From NCBI GenBank assembly GCA_013398055.1, contig VZRS01006701.1:186001-250000 (forward strand): DNA of 64,000 nt. Reading direction: 5' to 3'. A model generated the notes under the pieces. That model was not told the DNA's origin and did not search any database. It saw nothing but the letters and a program-made list of their open reading frames with translations. How positions within the stretch are numbered: position 1 is the stretch's first letter; each line of letters starts with the position of its first letter. Made by a program: the position numbers and the translations under genes. The stretch is from Ifrita kowaldi (lineage: Eukaryota > Chordata > Aves > Passeriformes > Cinclosomatidae). Positions 25,723 to 37,135 of this stretch are shown in pieces.

Positions 25723-27944
25723 GTGACCTTGGGACAGAGGCCGTGGGACAGAGTGTGCCATGTTTCTCATTCCTGCTCACATTCACCACCTCACCAGGTC
25801 TCTCATCCCCGCCACAGCTGCTTTGTCACTGCCATCAGCCACCAGTGCCCATCAGGAAAACATTTTTCCTTCTGTTTCTTCTTGCAAGGCATCACCTGCT
25901 TATCTTCCCTCAGAGGACGCTCCTTAAAGCTAAAGCTTACAAGCCACGTTCAACAGCTGCTGGAAACCAGGTGTAACATCAATTAATAAATATTCCATGG
26001 AAAAGCTACATTAACTGCTTGCCCCTGAAGTGCTGTTTAGTGGCATGTCAGGCACAGCTGTGTAATCAAAGGATTACAGTGCTCCCATTGCAGGGCTCTC
26101 CACCTCCTCGGGAGCTTCCCTCGCCTGTAAAAACCCAATCCAGGCACCAGGACAGAATTGCAATCATGTCTTTGAGACCGGGAAACGCAACCCACCAGGC
26201 TGTGGGGACAAGCACAACACGTTTTTTGTCAGATACGGGGGCAGCCACACGAATTTTCGAAAGGATGGGTCAGCAAAGCTAGAGATCATTAGTTCATTTC
26301 AGTGAAATTGCAGTGCTAATGGAGAGATGGGTGCAATTCGAGATAAGAACTTGCAGGAGCTTGCAGATCCCTTCCCCTGAACAGCTGTATTTAGACTCTA
26401 GATCTGACACCACACTCGGTCAGCAAGAAAAACAGAGCACTTCACTAAAAAACATAAATAAATAAGAAATACTAATTTGTGGGGGGAAGCAGTGGAAAAA
26501 AAATGCTCTCTTATTGGAAATCTACCATGTTTTTCCACAGCACTTTGGATTCTTCCAGCTGAGCAACGTAACTCCAGCCAAGGAGTATGGTGGGAATTCA
26601 GAATTACCCCTCCCTGGGCGAGGTATGGAGGAAAATAGGATTAAAGGGGAAAATGGAAGCCTGAAGACAGCAATTGAGGAGCCCGGTTCAAACCAGGGTA
26701 CAGCTTCTGCAAGCCCTCTGAGATGTTAGAAACAGTGTTCCACATCGGGCAAGCACCCAGAGCAGCACTGAATGATTTAAGAGCACATTTCCTTGGAGTT
26801 TATGACGGTGGGATACACATCAACTGCAGGAGTCATTAGGAGGGAGAGGGAGCACATCGGGATCTGTTTGTGTCATGGCTTTTCTTCACCTAAGTGATGC
26901 ATCTGCACCGGAAGAGAAGCACAGCTGGGTGTTCCAAGTTCCTAAATCCACGTGGCATTTAGGTGAGATCAGCCCTCTGCCGCCAGCTCACCTCTGGAGA
27001 AATCGTGCCAGCACCCAGTGGTGACACAACGCTGAGTTACAAGCGTGAGATTTTGCTCCACAGACATAGAAGGAAGCACTCAGTGTAGGAAAAGTACCTT
27101 ATAATAGGAAGAATTCCCTTCCTAGTCAGCAGAGGAATTCCATAAGAAGTCCTTATTGGCCAGCAATAGCTCATCAACTTTGGCAGAGTTTGCTGCCATC
27201 CCCCAAACCATTTGATCTTAAATGTAAACCAATGCTTTGAGAGGTGCTTTAGTACCAGGCCACATCTTTAGAAACATGTTCAGTAGCACAGAAATCACCT
27301 GGGCTACCAACAAAAGCTTTGACCACTGAAACTCCCCATTCTCACAGAGCTCCTGCCACAGGTTGCTTAAAATAATGTTAAAATACAACACAAGCAGTAC
27401 CTCATTTGCATGTCTGTGATTATGCCTACACGATCCTGTCCTTGTTAGTGCTGCTAGTTAGTGCACCTTCATCCTTGCCCTTCAACCACATGAAATAATT
27501 CAAATATGAGAGTCTGCTTCACCCTTCTCATTTATATGATTTCCAGATACCTGCTTTTAGCTTACCAACGAAGATAAAATCCATTACTGCCTTGCACTGC
27601 ATTAGTGGAATTAAGTGTTTTGCAGCGTAAATCTCCACTGTTTCATCGTGTTCCTGTTAAAAACCACCAAATAAAACACTCTGAATTTGAGATTAGTCCT
27701 CCTATGGCAAAATCTGAACCATAAAACAGTTTTGTTACTGGTTTCAGAACTGCACGGTGGCTGCACTCACAGACACAGGATCTAAGTGCTATTAAAAAAA
27801 AAAGAAAAGAAAAGAAAGAAGGTAGTTTCACTACTAAATCTTCATACAAGTAGTTTCCTCCTTTCTGCATTCAAATTGATTTTCTTTCTTTTGGCATGTG
27901 AAGAGCCAGATGAATCCTTTGACTCAATGCCCAAGAGTGAAATG

Positions 27945-27947
<3 letters not shown>

Positions 27948-27975
<28 letters not shown>
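27948..27975. repeat. (CAG)n trinucleotide run
   Basis: Eight or so uninterrupted CAG units lie in intron 1. They give an Ala run on one reading frame, but there is no exon context, so this is treated as a simple repeat. Confidence 0.8.
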
Positions 27976-28723
27976 AGGAGCTCTCAGGGCACGAGACGTG
28001 TGACAACATTTTAATCACTGACAAAAAGAGGCTTCAAGGCAGCTACTCCGTCAGTGTTTCCTGGTTTTCAGTGAGATTTACTGTTTATGAGTGAGTGCAT
28101 ATGTGTGTATGTAAAACACATATACGTATATAAATAGCACAGATATAAATATATATGTACAGTTCATGTACATTTGGGGACTTTTATTGATGGAAATTTC
28201 CCTCTTTGCCAGAGATTGAGCAGTCCCCAGTCAGTATCAAGTGCAGTGCTGTTCAATCAGGTGTTTGTTTATCCAAACGAGCACATACGATTCTCAGTTA
28301 AACCTTAAAAATATTTGCTTTTCATGAAGAGCTCCAGCAAACTCTGAGATTTAATCTGTGATGTGCTCAGCTGGACACCCTACTCTTTTTTTTTAAGTCT
28401 CAAAATACAAAAGAACATGTTTGTTTTACAGGAGATGATGATGATGATGGGTTTTTGGTCTGGCTAACAATTCAAGAAGTGAAACCATTCTGATGTCATA
28501 TGCGAGGAAGTCAACGTGAAGGGGACTTTAGGCCATGAGGTGATATAATAAATAAAATTAAATTTAAAATTTTCCAAATGGGAGAGTTTGGTAGGTGTTT
28601 AGATGCACCATCCGAGCAATACTCTCAGATATCCTATTAACCTACAAATCTGTCTGTGCCTAAGACAGTCAGATCGCTGCAGAGTACGGCTGTAGTATTA
28701 CAATGAAGCAGCAGAGGAAAATT

Positions 28724-28741
28724 TAAAAAAAAAAAAAAAAG
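28724..28741. repeat. Poly-A tract
   Basis: This is a homopolymer A run of about 17, followed by a GA-rich stretch, just right of the intron's AT-rich part and about 300 bp left of the CpG island. Confidence 0.7.
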
Positions 28742-29396
28742 AGAAGAAGAAGAGAAGCCCACATACGACACCGCCGAAGTTCAGCTGGTGAATTGTTGCT
28801 TAACAGACTCGGACCATAATAACCCGTCACCTAACCTTGCCTGCATTCTCAGCAGCTATGAAGCTATTTTTAACAGCCAACAGCTTGCATTCAAGAAATA
28901 CCCCTCTTCACCCAAAAATACCCACACTGAATGGCAACATCCATGCCCGGCTCCATCCTAGGTGGGATGCGCTGCCGGGATTGAATGGCTCTTTCAGGAA
29001 AGCTCCTTTACAAGTGTCTGCTCTCCCAAACCCCCGACCCCAGCGCCGTCCGCGGCTGCGGGGACCAGCCCAGCGCGGGCAGTGGCAGCATCCGCGCTCC
29101 CTTTGTCCCCGCGGGGACCCCCGGAGCACGGACCCGCTCCGGGGCGCGTTCCCCCGGCCGTGCCCCTCTCCTGCCGCGGCTCCGGGGGATGCTGTTCCCG
29201 GGGAGCTCCCGGGGTGCCCCAGCCCGCCGGGGAGCGGGGACAGTCCTGTGTCCCCCGGCTGGAGCCCCGCGTCCCCCGAGCCCGGCCGTGCCCAGCGCTG
29301 CCCCCGGGGCTGCTGCTGCCCAACTTCCCGCAAAGTCCCGCCGCCTCCAAACTTGGGGACCCGCGGCCTGGGCACCCCCCGGCTTCCCGCAGCGCT

Positions 29397-29432
29397 CATC
29401 CCATCCCATCCCATTCCATCTCATCCCATCCC
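29397..29432. repeat. (CATCC)n short tandem repeat
   Basis: Seven imperfect CATCC/CATTC/CATCT units lie just inside the predicted intron, 10 bp from the candidate first-exon donor. Confidence 0.85.
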
Positions 29433-29443
29433 TGCGCTCCTAC

Positions 29444-29650
29444 CTCCGCCGGCTCGGCTCAGCTCTGCCCCGCTCCCGCCGCCTCCGCCGGCTCTGCCCT
29501 ACGGGAGGGGGGCGGAGGACGAGGAGGAGGAGGAGGAGAGGAGGAGGAGGAAGAGGAAGGGGGAGGGAGGGAGCAGCCCCGCCGCTCCCCGGCCGCGCTG
29601 CGCAGCCCGGGAGGCGGAGTGCCGCCGCTCCTCGGCTCTGCCCCGGGGCG
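29444..29650 (-). other. CHST15: Predicted non-coding first exon of CHST15
   Basis: On the minus strand a donor-like GCGGAG|GTAGGAG occurs with GT at 29443-29442. The sequence upstream of it contains GC-rich blocks and the pyrimidine-rich complement of the GAG repeat. A non-coding first exon in the island would fit the long intron 1 and the 5'UTR seen before the ATG at 3655. The transcription start is unknown, so the right boundary is only indicative. Other donors in the island cannot be excluded. Confidence 0.35.
29519..29573. repeat. GAG-rich polypurine tract in the CpG island
   Basis: An almost pure purine strand (GAG/GGA units ending in GGGGGAGGGAGGGAG) runs for about 55 bp. The opposite strand would be a pyrimidine-rich 5'UTR if the predicted first exon is right. 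Such mirror-like polypurine tracts in promoters can adopt triplex structures, which is general knowledge and not shown here. Confidence 0.85.
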
Positions 29651-29672
29651 GGGGGGTCCCCCCGGGGTGGGG
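29645..29672 (+). other. Canonical G-quadruplex motif in the CpG island
   Basis: Four G-runs (4, 7, 4 and 4 G) are separated by loops of 1, 7 and 1 bases, which fits the G3+N1-7 rule. The 7-base loop (T plus six C) could instead pair with the preceding G-run as a hairpin. The motif lies on the non-template strand for a plus-strand transcript, and on the template strand for CHST15. Confidence 0.6.
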
Positions 29673-30147
29673 ATGCAGGGATGGGGTGCGAGCGGAGCGG
29701 TCCCGCTGCGGGGGATGCGCTGCGGAACCCGCCGGGGCGGGCGGAGCGGGATGCGGGACATCCCCCGGGCATCCCGGGCCCCAAGAACCGCCAGCGGCAG
29801 CGCCGGGGGATGAATGGATCGAGAGCATCGGGAAGGAGATGGGCCCCTCCTGAGCCATCCGACAGGAATTCGGGCTGTCCCGAGAGAGCGGTGTGCGGGT
29901 GGCACCGACATCCCGAATCGGGGCGTTCAGGCAAAGGTCAGCCCGAGGAGACTCAGGCTCGGATCTGCCGCGGCTCCGAGGCTGGAGCGAGTCCGACCTT
30001 CCCTGCTGCACACCTGGCAGGCGGCAGGCAGCGCCCACTGCCCTGCCCCGGGCTTGGAATGGCAACAGCACAGACGTGCCTAAGAAGCCAAAATCTCCTA
30101 CTCAGTGAATGCAAGGTTCATTCTCAAACAAGAGATACCAGAGTATA

Positions 30148-30173
30148 CATATATATATATATATATATATATT
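30148..30173. repeat. (AT)n microsatellite
   Basis: About 13 AT units are followed by a TATG/TA-rich stretch to about 30200. It sits at the right edge of the CpG island, directly before a CR1 copy. Confidence 0.9.
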
Positions 30174-30222
30174 TACATGTATGTATATACATTTATGTAA
30201 AGTGAATATACATAAAAACTGT

Positions 30223-30475
30223 TAAACTGACAGACGGCAAGTTGAGATTAAATTTTAGGAAGGAATTCTTCCCTCTGAGGGTGGGGAGGCCCTGGCACAG
30301 GGTGCCCAGAGAAGCTGTGGCTGCCCCTGGATCCCTGGAAGTGTCCAAAGCTGGGTTGGATGGGGCTTGGAGCAACCTGGGACAGTGGAAGGTGTCCCTG
30401 CCCATGGCAGGAGGGTTGCAACAAGATGGTCTTTAAGGTCCCTCCCAACCCAAAGTGTTCTATGATTCTATGATG
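30223..30475 (+). mobile_element. CR1 LINE 3'-end, well preserved
   Basis: It shows AGGAAGGAATTCTTCC, GGGGAGGCCCTGGCACAGGG, GGGCTTGGAGCAACCTGGGA and GGTGTCCCTGCCCATGGCAG. It ends with the CR1 octamer repeat TTCTATGATTCTATGATGAT. The terminus is intact, so this is a good young copy for subfamily typing. Confidence 0.95.
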
Positions 30476-31528
30476 ATAAATATATGTTTATAGGTACAGT
30501 CTGGTTGTTAAGTCTGTGGTATCCACACATCCCTTCTGAGGTGCAGCACACGCCATTTCCCTCCAAGGTTTAATGCAACACTTGCAAAGCCAAAAGGAAA
30601 ACTCTTCATATTTCCCTCCTTACAGTATTAAGCTTAAATCCATGTGTTTAATACTCAGCAATATTATTTCTAAGAGTTTGAAGCGATGATGCGTGAGCTG
30701 AACATGAAAGAACAGTGAATTCTCTATTTCAGTGCTTCCTTTCATGATGAAGCCCATCTTTGGTTTTAACTTTTCGGAAGCATCTAAAACTCACACAGCT
30801 CTGTGGGAATCTGTTTTGCAGTGAAACCTTGTGCACCTTAAGAGTAAAATGCAAAGCAGAAGTTTACAAATTACACAGCTCTGACTGGGAGCCAAACAGA
30901 TTAAAGATTTCAAGTGGGTGATTATGCACCTGTAAGACCATATGAAAATTTTAAAAAGCTTTTAAAAGCCACACATGCACACATCTCCTACAGAACCATG
31001 TATGTATCTCTGTTCAGATCACATCTGATTCTCACCTGGTTTTTAGATTAAAAAAATACCCATTATAAAGACCCTAACGAGGTGAAACCTGTGATTTATA
31101 AAACACTCACACATATTCAGCGTTTCTGTTCTGAGTTAAATATGCTGCCCTCCAAGGCCTTTTTCGGCCTCGTGGGATGCTCTGAATAGCAATTATCCTT
31201 AGCCAGATTTCTGTGTAATTACACACCCTTCCTTTTTCTGTATTTTTAAATAACAAAAAAATCAAAGAAGCTGTCATGAAAACAAGATCTTCATTCCCTG
31301 GGGAAGTCTCTGTTTACATTATTCCTCACCAAGCAGCGGCTGGAGTAGAAACCTTGGTGGTGTTTTCCACACGTGGTAGCTCAAACTTCCAGGCACTCCA
31401 TGAAGGTTGAGACTGCCCATCTCACAGACACTTACAGACTGTCTTCAGTGTTACCTGGAGAGATGGGGAGGAAAATACAAACTTTATGGTGTAATAAATC
31501 CCTCTCCAGGAACCAAGTTGTCAGGAAA

Positions 31529-31814
31529 AATCATAGAATCAAAGAATGGTTTGGGCTGGATGGGACCTTAAACCTCGTCCATTTCCACCCCTGCCATGGG
31601 CAGGGACACCTTCCACTGTCCCAGGTTGCTCCAAGCCCCGTCCAACCCATCCTTAAACACTTCCAGGGATGAGGCAGCCACAGTTTCTCCGGGCACCCTG
31701 TGCCAGGGCCTCCCCACCCCCACAGGTAAGAATTTTTTTCTAATATCCCATCTAACCCTGCCCTCTGTCAGGTTGAAGCCACTCCTCCTTGTCCTGTCAC
31801 TACATGCTCTTGTA
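31529..31814 (-). mobile_element. CR1 LINE 3'-end, reverse orientation
   Basis: It begins on the plus strand with AATCATAGAATCAAAGAATG, the reverse complement of the intact CR1 octamer end. It continues through CCTGCCATGGGCAGGGACAC, CCAGGTTGCTCCAAGCCCCG and TCTAATATCCCATCTAACCC. Together with the plus copy at 30223 it makes an inverted CR1 pair about 1.05 kb apart. Confidence 0.95.
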
Positions 31815-34389
31815 ATGATTGCCAGAGGAAGAAAAATCAGAATAAACAGCCTAAAAATCTAAAAGCTGAGACTGACCTTTAATTCTCATGATTCAGAGTT
31901 CAAAGAGGGAGGAAATGAAGAAGTTTCAATATAGAAATTAGAGTAGAGCTATCTCTGACTAGATTGGTTTTCATAAAAAGAAAGGTCCTGACCTCCACCT
32001 CTGTAAATCTGATTTCTGCTGGTTGCCATGCTTACTCTGCAACACACCAAGAATCATCCCACTTTTAAAACAAGTTTGTACATATTTCTTAGCTCTGAGC
32101 AGGCTTATGTGGTGAAAAAGATGGGAGAGTCCTTCAGCAGTGTTGAAAAGCAGGCACACAATCAGTAGTGCAAATGTGTGAATTTAACAGGTGATTTTTT
32201 AACCATGTGAGTCCTTTCTCCTTGCTGCTAGCTGTGGTTTGGGGCAGGAATCTGGTGGACAGGCCCAGTGGCTGGGTTTGCCAGCAGCAGAGCTGTGCAT
32301 TTATAGGCAGATTCAACCCTGGGATAAATAAATCAGATCGTGTCCTCAGAGCACGGCTGTAATGGGATGCTAATCCCGGGAAACGGGCTGCTTTTCCTCC
32401 ACGTGCCTATTCCAGCATCGGCGTCTCCGGGTTATTCTCACAGAGAGGGCTTAGAAATGCAGATGTTTCTGCCTTGTGCTTCCTCTCTCCCAAACTCATA
32501 AAGCAGAGGAAGGAGTTCATTGCCCGCAAGGACCGAGGAGGATTTTGCCTCCCACTCCGGCTGCTTTTGGGGAACCCTTTTCCCACGACCTCCATCACCA
32601 GGCAGCGCTTCCCAAAGCCCTTCTCAAGGGATGTTGCTGCAGGGTGCCGGCACGAAGTAATATCCTTACGTCAAATCCTAATTCCACCAGCAACGGATGA
32701 GGGCAGTGACAGGAAAAGACCAAAACTTCCCCAAAACTTCTCTGTCCCCCTTGTGCCACGAGCTGCCAGGAGCAAAGGGACCTGCCACGTTCCCCAGAGG
32801 AGCTGCCTGAACCAGCGCGTTCAGGACTCCCCTTTTTCAGGGGAATCAAAGGGGTGGCTGGAGCTGGAAGCAAAAAACATCCTGGGTGGGGACCTGTAAA
32901 TCCAGCCGGGAGTTTCCGTGCAGTGAGCCCGGAAAACCACCAGGTGATATGGATGTTGTACTTAAGAGCTTTAGGGCTCAGCGCTGAGCTGCTCCACCGA
33001 GCAGAGCTGCAGCTCAGCCCAGCTCCAGGCAGATTTCCCATCCCGCTGGATGCACGGCTGCTGCCTGACACAGGCTGGGCTTGGGATGTGCAACCACAGC
33101 CCTCCGGCACCCCCAGAGATTATTCCAGCTCTTCTCCCAGCTCCGAGGCTGTGAGTTGGTGCTGTGAGAAAATTGCAGGAAGATTTGCTATTCTTAGTTG
33201 TCTGTTCCCCCATTAAAATATTGGTGTAATCTCACCGGAATTAATGGAATGCGTATATTTTAAAGAAATGCATTATTACTCTCATTTTGCCCCCGGTATC
33301 CTGGCAACAGGCACATTCACATCACTAATTTCATATCTTGTACATCCTTCAGCTCTCAGTAAAGGGTAGATCAACCTTCAGATACTCTGAATGCCTTTTT
33401 GCTGTTTTCCCAACTTGGGTTGGGAATTATTCTTCTTGGCATGCACATCCCTGGAATGCCTCCGGGAATTCATGCTCGGCCTTTAATTGAAGACAATGCC
33501 TCTGTCCCTGGAACAGGCAAAAATTAACACTGATTAGGTAAGTGTGGCAGAATTTGGTTTCCCACAAATGGTCTGCTAGATTTTAATGATGGCAGCCGAG
33601 AGCCAGCTGCCTTTTGCCTGATGCCATCCTTTCATCCGGAGCTGTGTCCTTTCATTGGTGATCTCTGTGCCCTCCAAGTGCACGCTGAAGGGTATCGTTC
33701 CCCTCTTAGTCATCATTTAGCCAAGCCATGCATATTAAGCTCCTTTAATCTTCACTCATAACTCAGTCTCTTCCGACCTTTAATCATTTTTATGACTCTT
33801 CTTATGAATTTCTTCCAATTTGTCTGCATCTCTCTGGCAATGAGGCACCCAGGATTTACTGCCTTGTTTTAGATGTGCTCTCCCTGCAGCAACTCAGAAG
33901 ATGTTACCTCCTGCTACTTTTACCCACCACTGATTTAACAATATGCTGGAGCTGTGAGGTAGCCGGGAATCAATTAAAATAGAATTTAAATGGTTCAGTG
34001 CTCAGAATTGCCGTAATTCTTTTGTGGCACCGCGCGCAACGAGAAGCCTGGAGCCTGTGAAAACCTGCTGCTTCTGGAAGCACGTGATTGTGGTTCCTGG
34101 GGCAGGCAAAGCTTTGAAACCTGCTGCATGCACAGCTGTGTGAGTCTCTGAAGGGGTATGAAGGACGAGTTATGATCCAGAAGACAAAGGGAGATGGGTT
34201 CAGGTTGGCACCAGGAGCTGCTCACGTGTGCTGCTGGCCCGAGGGTTCCACCCTGCTCCTCCTGGAACTCTCAGACAGGTGACAGCCCCCAAGGGCTCAT
34301 CACAGCAGAGGCAAAACTGGGGGAGGCAGCAGCCAAGAGCTTGACATTAGGTTGCTTCGAGCTCTGTTTAAATGGTTTGCTTTAATAAA

Positions 34390-34412
34390 AAATTTAAAAA
34401 AAAAAAAAATCT
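34390..34412. repeat. A-rich tract
   Basis: This simple run (AAAAAATTT followed by about 13 A) is in non-coding DNA. Confidence 0.6.
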
Positions 34413-35910
34413 TTAGGAATCGGTAATGCATTTTGAGCTTTGATTAATGAAGAGCTTGAGATAGCTGAGCAGCAAACTAAATGATGAAAGATGCTCTGAG
34501 ACCTCTCAGATGTGCTAAAATGATCAGATGCCTTCTCTGTCCCCATCACGTGTGGTTTTGATTCAAGGCACGCGCTGGGGTCAGCAGGATCTCTGCTCCT
34601 GGTTCCTCTTTTCCCATCTGAACAGCCCTGTGGTTTCCCATCGCTCTGGTGGATAAGGAGGGAAGGCTGTTACCTCTGGAGCTGTTCAGTTCCTCTTACA
34701 GAGCAGTTTTTCCTTATCTGTCCCATACACAAACTGTGGCTCTCCAGATCTGTTTTGTGTTGTCACTGTTGGTCTCTGAGCCACTGGCAGGGAGCTGACG
34801 GTCACTGGGCCTTCACATGCACATTCCAAAGCCCTGAGCTTTCCTGTTATGTCATTTATTACTCCTCCTCCAGCTCCTGAATTCAAAATGAAGCGTTTAA
34901 AATGTGATCAGGGATGTGTTCTAACGAGTGCTTGGATTATATGTGTGCCTTGTTTCCTTAAGCGATTTTTACTGTTCTCTCTACCTCCAGAAAAAACAGA
35001 TTAACTGCATTTTATAGGCTCTTTTCTCCACATACCCCAGTCTTTCCTCCTTCCCATCTGTTGCTCTTCATTCATGAAGTTCCTTGCAGACCCCAGCCTT
35101 CAAGTGGAGCCCAAGAATTAATAAAACAGCTTGTGCCATGAAGCACATTTGCATACAAGCTGTGTGTGTGCACATATGAATCCTGCCTTAAAAATTATTT
35201 ACATTCTAGACAAACATCTCATAGTGCTGGACAAAAAGAACCCAAACCAAACCAAAAAAGACTGTTTCTTTTAGCCATAATGTATAAATATTTGAAGTAC
35301 CAAGGCTGATTTGTCACCGCTGAGTTTGTGGGGTCAATTTGTATGGTCTGTGCCATCCCGCTTTTCTCCTTCAGGAGCAGAGGATGGGCCCTGCCCCTGC
35401 ACAGCTGCAAAAAGATGAATTTCCAAGCCTGCTTTGCTATATTAGCATTCATTTTAGATGCACAAATAAAGTAATTTGACTTGTTAGATGTTCTATGAAA
35501 AATACCAAGATAGACCAACTGTCTTTACCTTCAAAGTTATGAAAACCATTATTAAAAAGATCAATCACATAACCTCCTTGCTGACATAATGATAAATGTT
35601 TCCTGCAAGTGTTACTCTATCTTCTAATTTCAGAAAAATTAATATACCTTCTTTCTGCCTTTTTTTTTTCCTTTTTGCTAGCTCAGGCCTTGTTACAAAG
35701 CCATTTTAATTTGCAATCATTCTTTCAGTGCACCTGCAATGATAGAGCTGATAAACACTTTCTTAGATGATAATTTTTAATGACTGCCACAACTGCAAAC
35801 CGAATTTTGGCTTTAGGAAGAATGCCAGAGATGGCAGAAAACTGAGAGACTGAACAAGCAGAAGAAATAGCATGTGGGGGATGCATTTCATACATAGATT
35901 ATGTTGGGCA

Positions 35911-36000
35911 ATTTGGTCTAGTGGAGGGTGTTGGGGAAAGGAATGAGATGAGCTTTACGGTCCCTTCCCAACCCAAAACATTCTGTGGTTCTGTGATTAT
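35911..36000 (+). mobile_element. CR1 LINE 3'-terminal fragment (short)
   Basis: Only the last ~90 bp are present: GGTCTAGTGGAGGGTG, GAATGAGATGAGCTTTACGG, CCCTTCCCAACCCAAAACAT and the octamer end TTCTGTGGTTCTGTGATT. Confidence 0.88.
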
Positions 36001-36464
36001 CTATTCTTACTGCATTTTATTTTTCTGATAAACTTATCATACAGCTTAACTACTCACACAGTTAAAAAACACTGCCATGCTTGAATCCATCAACAATCCC
36101 TCCGTTTCTCCTTTTTCCCAGTGCCTAAGAGCTGAAACAGTGGGTTTCTGCACACTGCTGCTATCTTGCTGAATCAGGCAGTTTGGGGCAAAGCCAGTTC
36201 CTGTGACTCCTGTGGTCTCGCATGAGGAATTGCTTCTGTTGGAGAAGCGTTGACCATTTAATATACGGTGCTCATGACTCACCATATACTCCCAGAGCAC
36301 TTGGAGGTATTTCCATGCTGTCTCTGTATTTTTATAACCTAAACATATTCCCCTGGAGATTTATGCAGCTTTACATTCTTTTCTCTCATACACATTTCCA
36401 GGAGTTTTATGGGGGAGCCGAGAGGGAGCCTAACCAGCGCAGGCAGCTCGCTTAATTTGGCACA

Positions 36465-36530
36465 GTCCTGTCCTTTCCAGTTCACCCACCTGCAAAATGG
36501 GAATAATAATAAGCACTTAAGGGAGAATAT
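36465..36530 (+). mobile_element. Possible ancient MIR-like SINE fragment
   Basis: CACCTGCAAAATGGGAATAA followed by TAATAAGCACTT resembles the reverse-complement core of MIR (CATCTGTAAAATGGGGATAATAAT type). It is short and diverged. Only a repeat search could confirm it. Confidence 0.4.
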
Positions 36531-37019
36531 TCACATGTCTAGCTTGAGACCTTTAATGTTCATCTCTCCAGAGGCTCAGCAGAGAGAAACAGCTTCTAAT
36601 TCAGGTGCTTTGAATGGGCTTCTAATGGAGCTTGCTCCTCTTCTGGCAGTCAGGGAGACCAAGTTCTCAGCTCCAGCACCCCTCCATCAGGCATGGAATG
36701 TCATGCCAAAAAGCCAGACACTGTGAACATCCTCTTTCATGCCTCATCCTGCAGCCATTTCCATGCTCAGCTTCCCGCTGTGGAGCAATATCTGATTAAC
36801 TCAGTGGTTTTCCACATCTGCAAAGTGGAGTGGGCTGTGGGAAGAAGACCATGCAGAGCCCCAGTGAGCACTGAGAGTGAACAAATGAGCATCTCAACAG
36901 CACTTTGTGTGTGTTAAACCCAGTGAAAGCACTATTAATTATCAATATGGCCATTTATTAGTATTCATTAGGGCTTAGAGCAAACTACCGAGACTCAAAT
37001 CTTCCTGTTGCAGTCTCTG

Positions 37020-37135
37020 GGTTGCAACTGTGTGACATTGAGCCAGTCACTTCTCTTGTCCTCATTTTTCCTGTCATTAGGACCTCTGCATCATCCCAGA
37101 GTGTGATGTGAACCTTAATAAGGCTTGAAAAGGGC
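37020..37135 (+). mobile_element. Possible ancient MIR-like SINE fragment
   Basis: CTGTGTGACATTGAGCCAGT followed by CACTTCTCTTGTCCTCATTT and, further on, a GGCTTTGAGA block resembles MIR in reverse orientation (TGTGACCTTGGGCAAGTCACTT and then CTCAGTTT). The similarity is from memory of the MIR consensus, and divergence is high. Confidence 0.45.

Larger units (their letters stand above)
3740..29442 (-). other. CHST15: CHST15 long first intron (predicted)
   Basis: This interval of about 25.7 kb separates the first coding exon from the CpG-island promoter. It is AT-rich and has no ORF with recognisable protein homology. Its contents are CR1 fragments near 8.0, 12.7, 17.2, 17.6 and 25.3-25.7 kb, short A/T tracts, and the CTCF-like pair at 18.77-18.81 kb. 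It is called an intron because the coding exon has an upstream in-frame stop close to the ATG and the only CpG island upstream on this strand lies at 29-30 kb. The right boundary depends on the predicted donor and could differ if other 5' exons exist. Confidence 0.6.
29030..30060. promoter_or_regulatory. CHST15: CpG island, probable CHST15 promoter
   Basis: GC content and CpG density rise sharply here against an AT-rich background. The island has many CpG dinucleotides and GC boxes, for example GGGGCGG near 29509 and GGGGCGGGCGG at 29734-29744. It is the only strong CpG island in the window and lies upstream of the CHST15 coding exons on their strand, so it is most simply the CHST15 promoter. 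No TATA box stands out. Such islands are often bidirectional, so a divergent plus-strand transcript is possible. Several long overlapping ORFs in both strands here are a by-product of few AT-rich stop codons. Boundaries are by eye. Confidence 0.82.

Noticed and set aside
26670..26705. GGTTCAAACCAGG resembling a tRNA/SINE B box
   Set aside because: There is no matching A box at the right distance, no cloverleaf and no terminator, so it is not a tRNA or SINE on this evidence.
27786..28094. Short ORF containing an Ala run
   Set aside because: The run is a CAG microsatellite within the intron, with no exon signals.
28837..30205. Several long overlapping ORFs on both strands (up to about 400 codons) in the GC-rich region
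   Set aside because: They are Pro/Arg/Gly-rich, overlap in all frames and coincide with the CpG island. High GC removes stop codons by chance, and no family similarity or splice-supported frame is visible.
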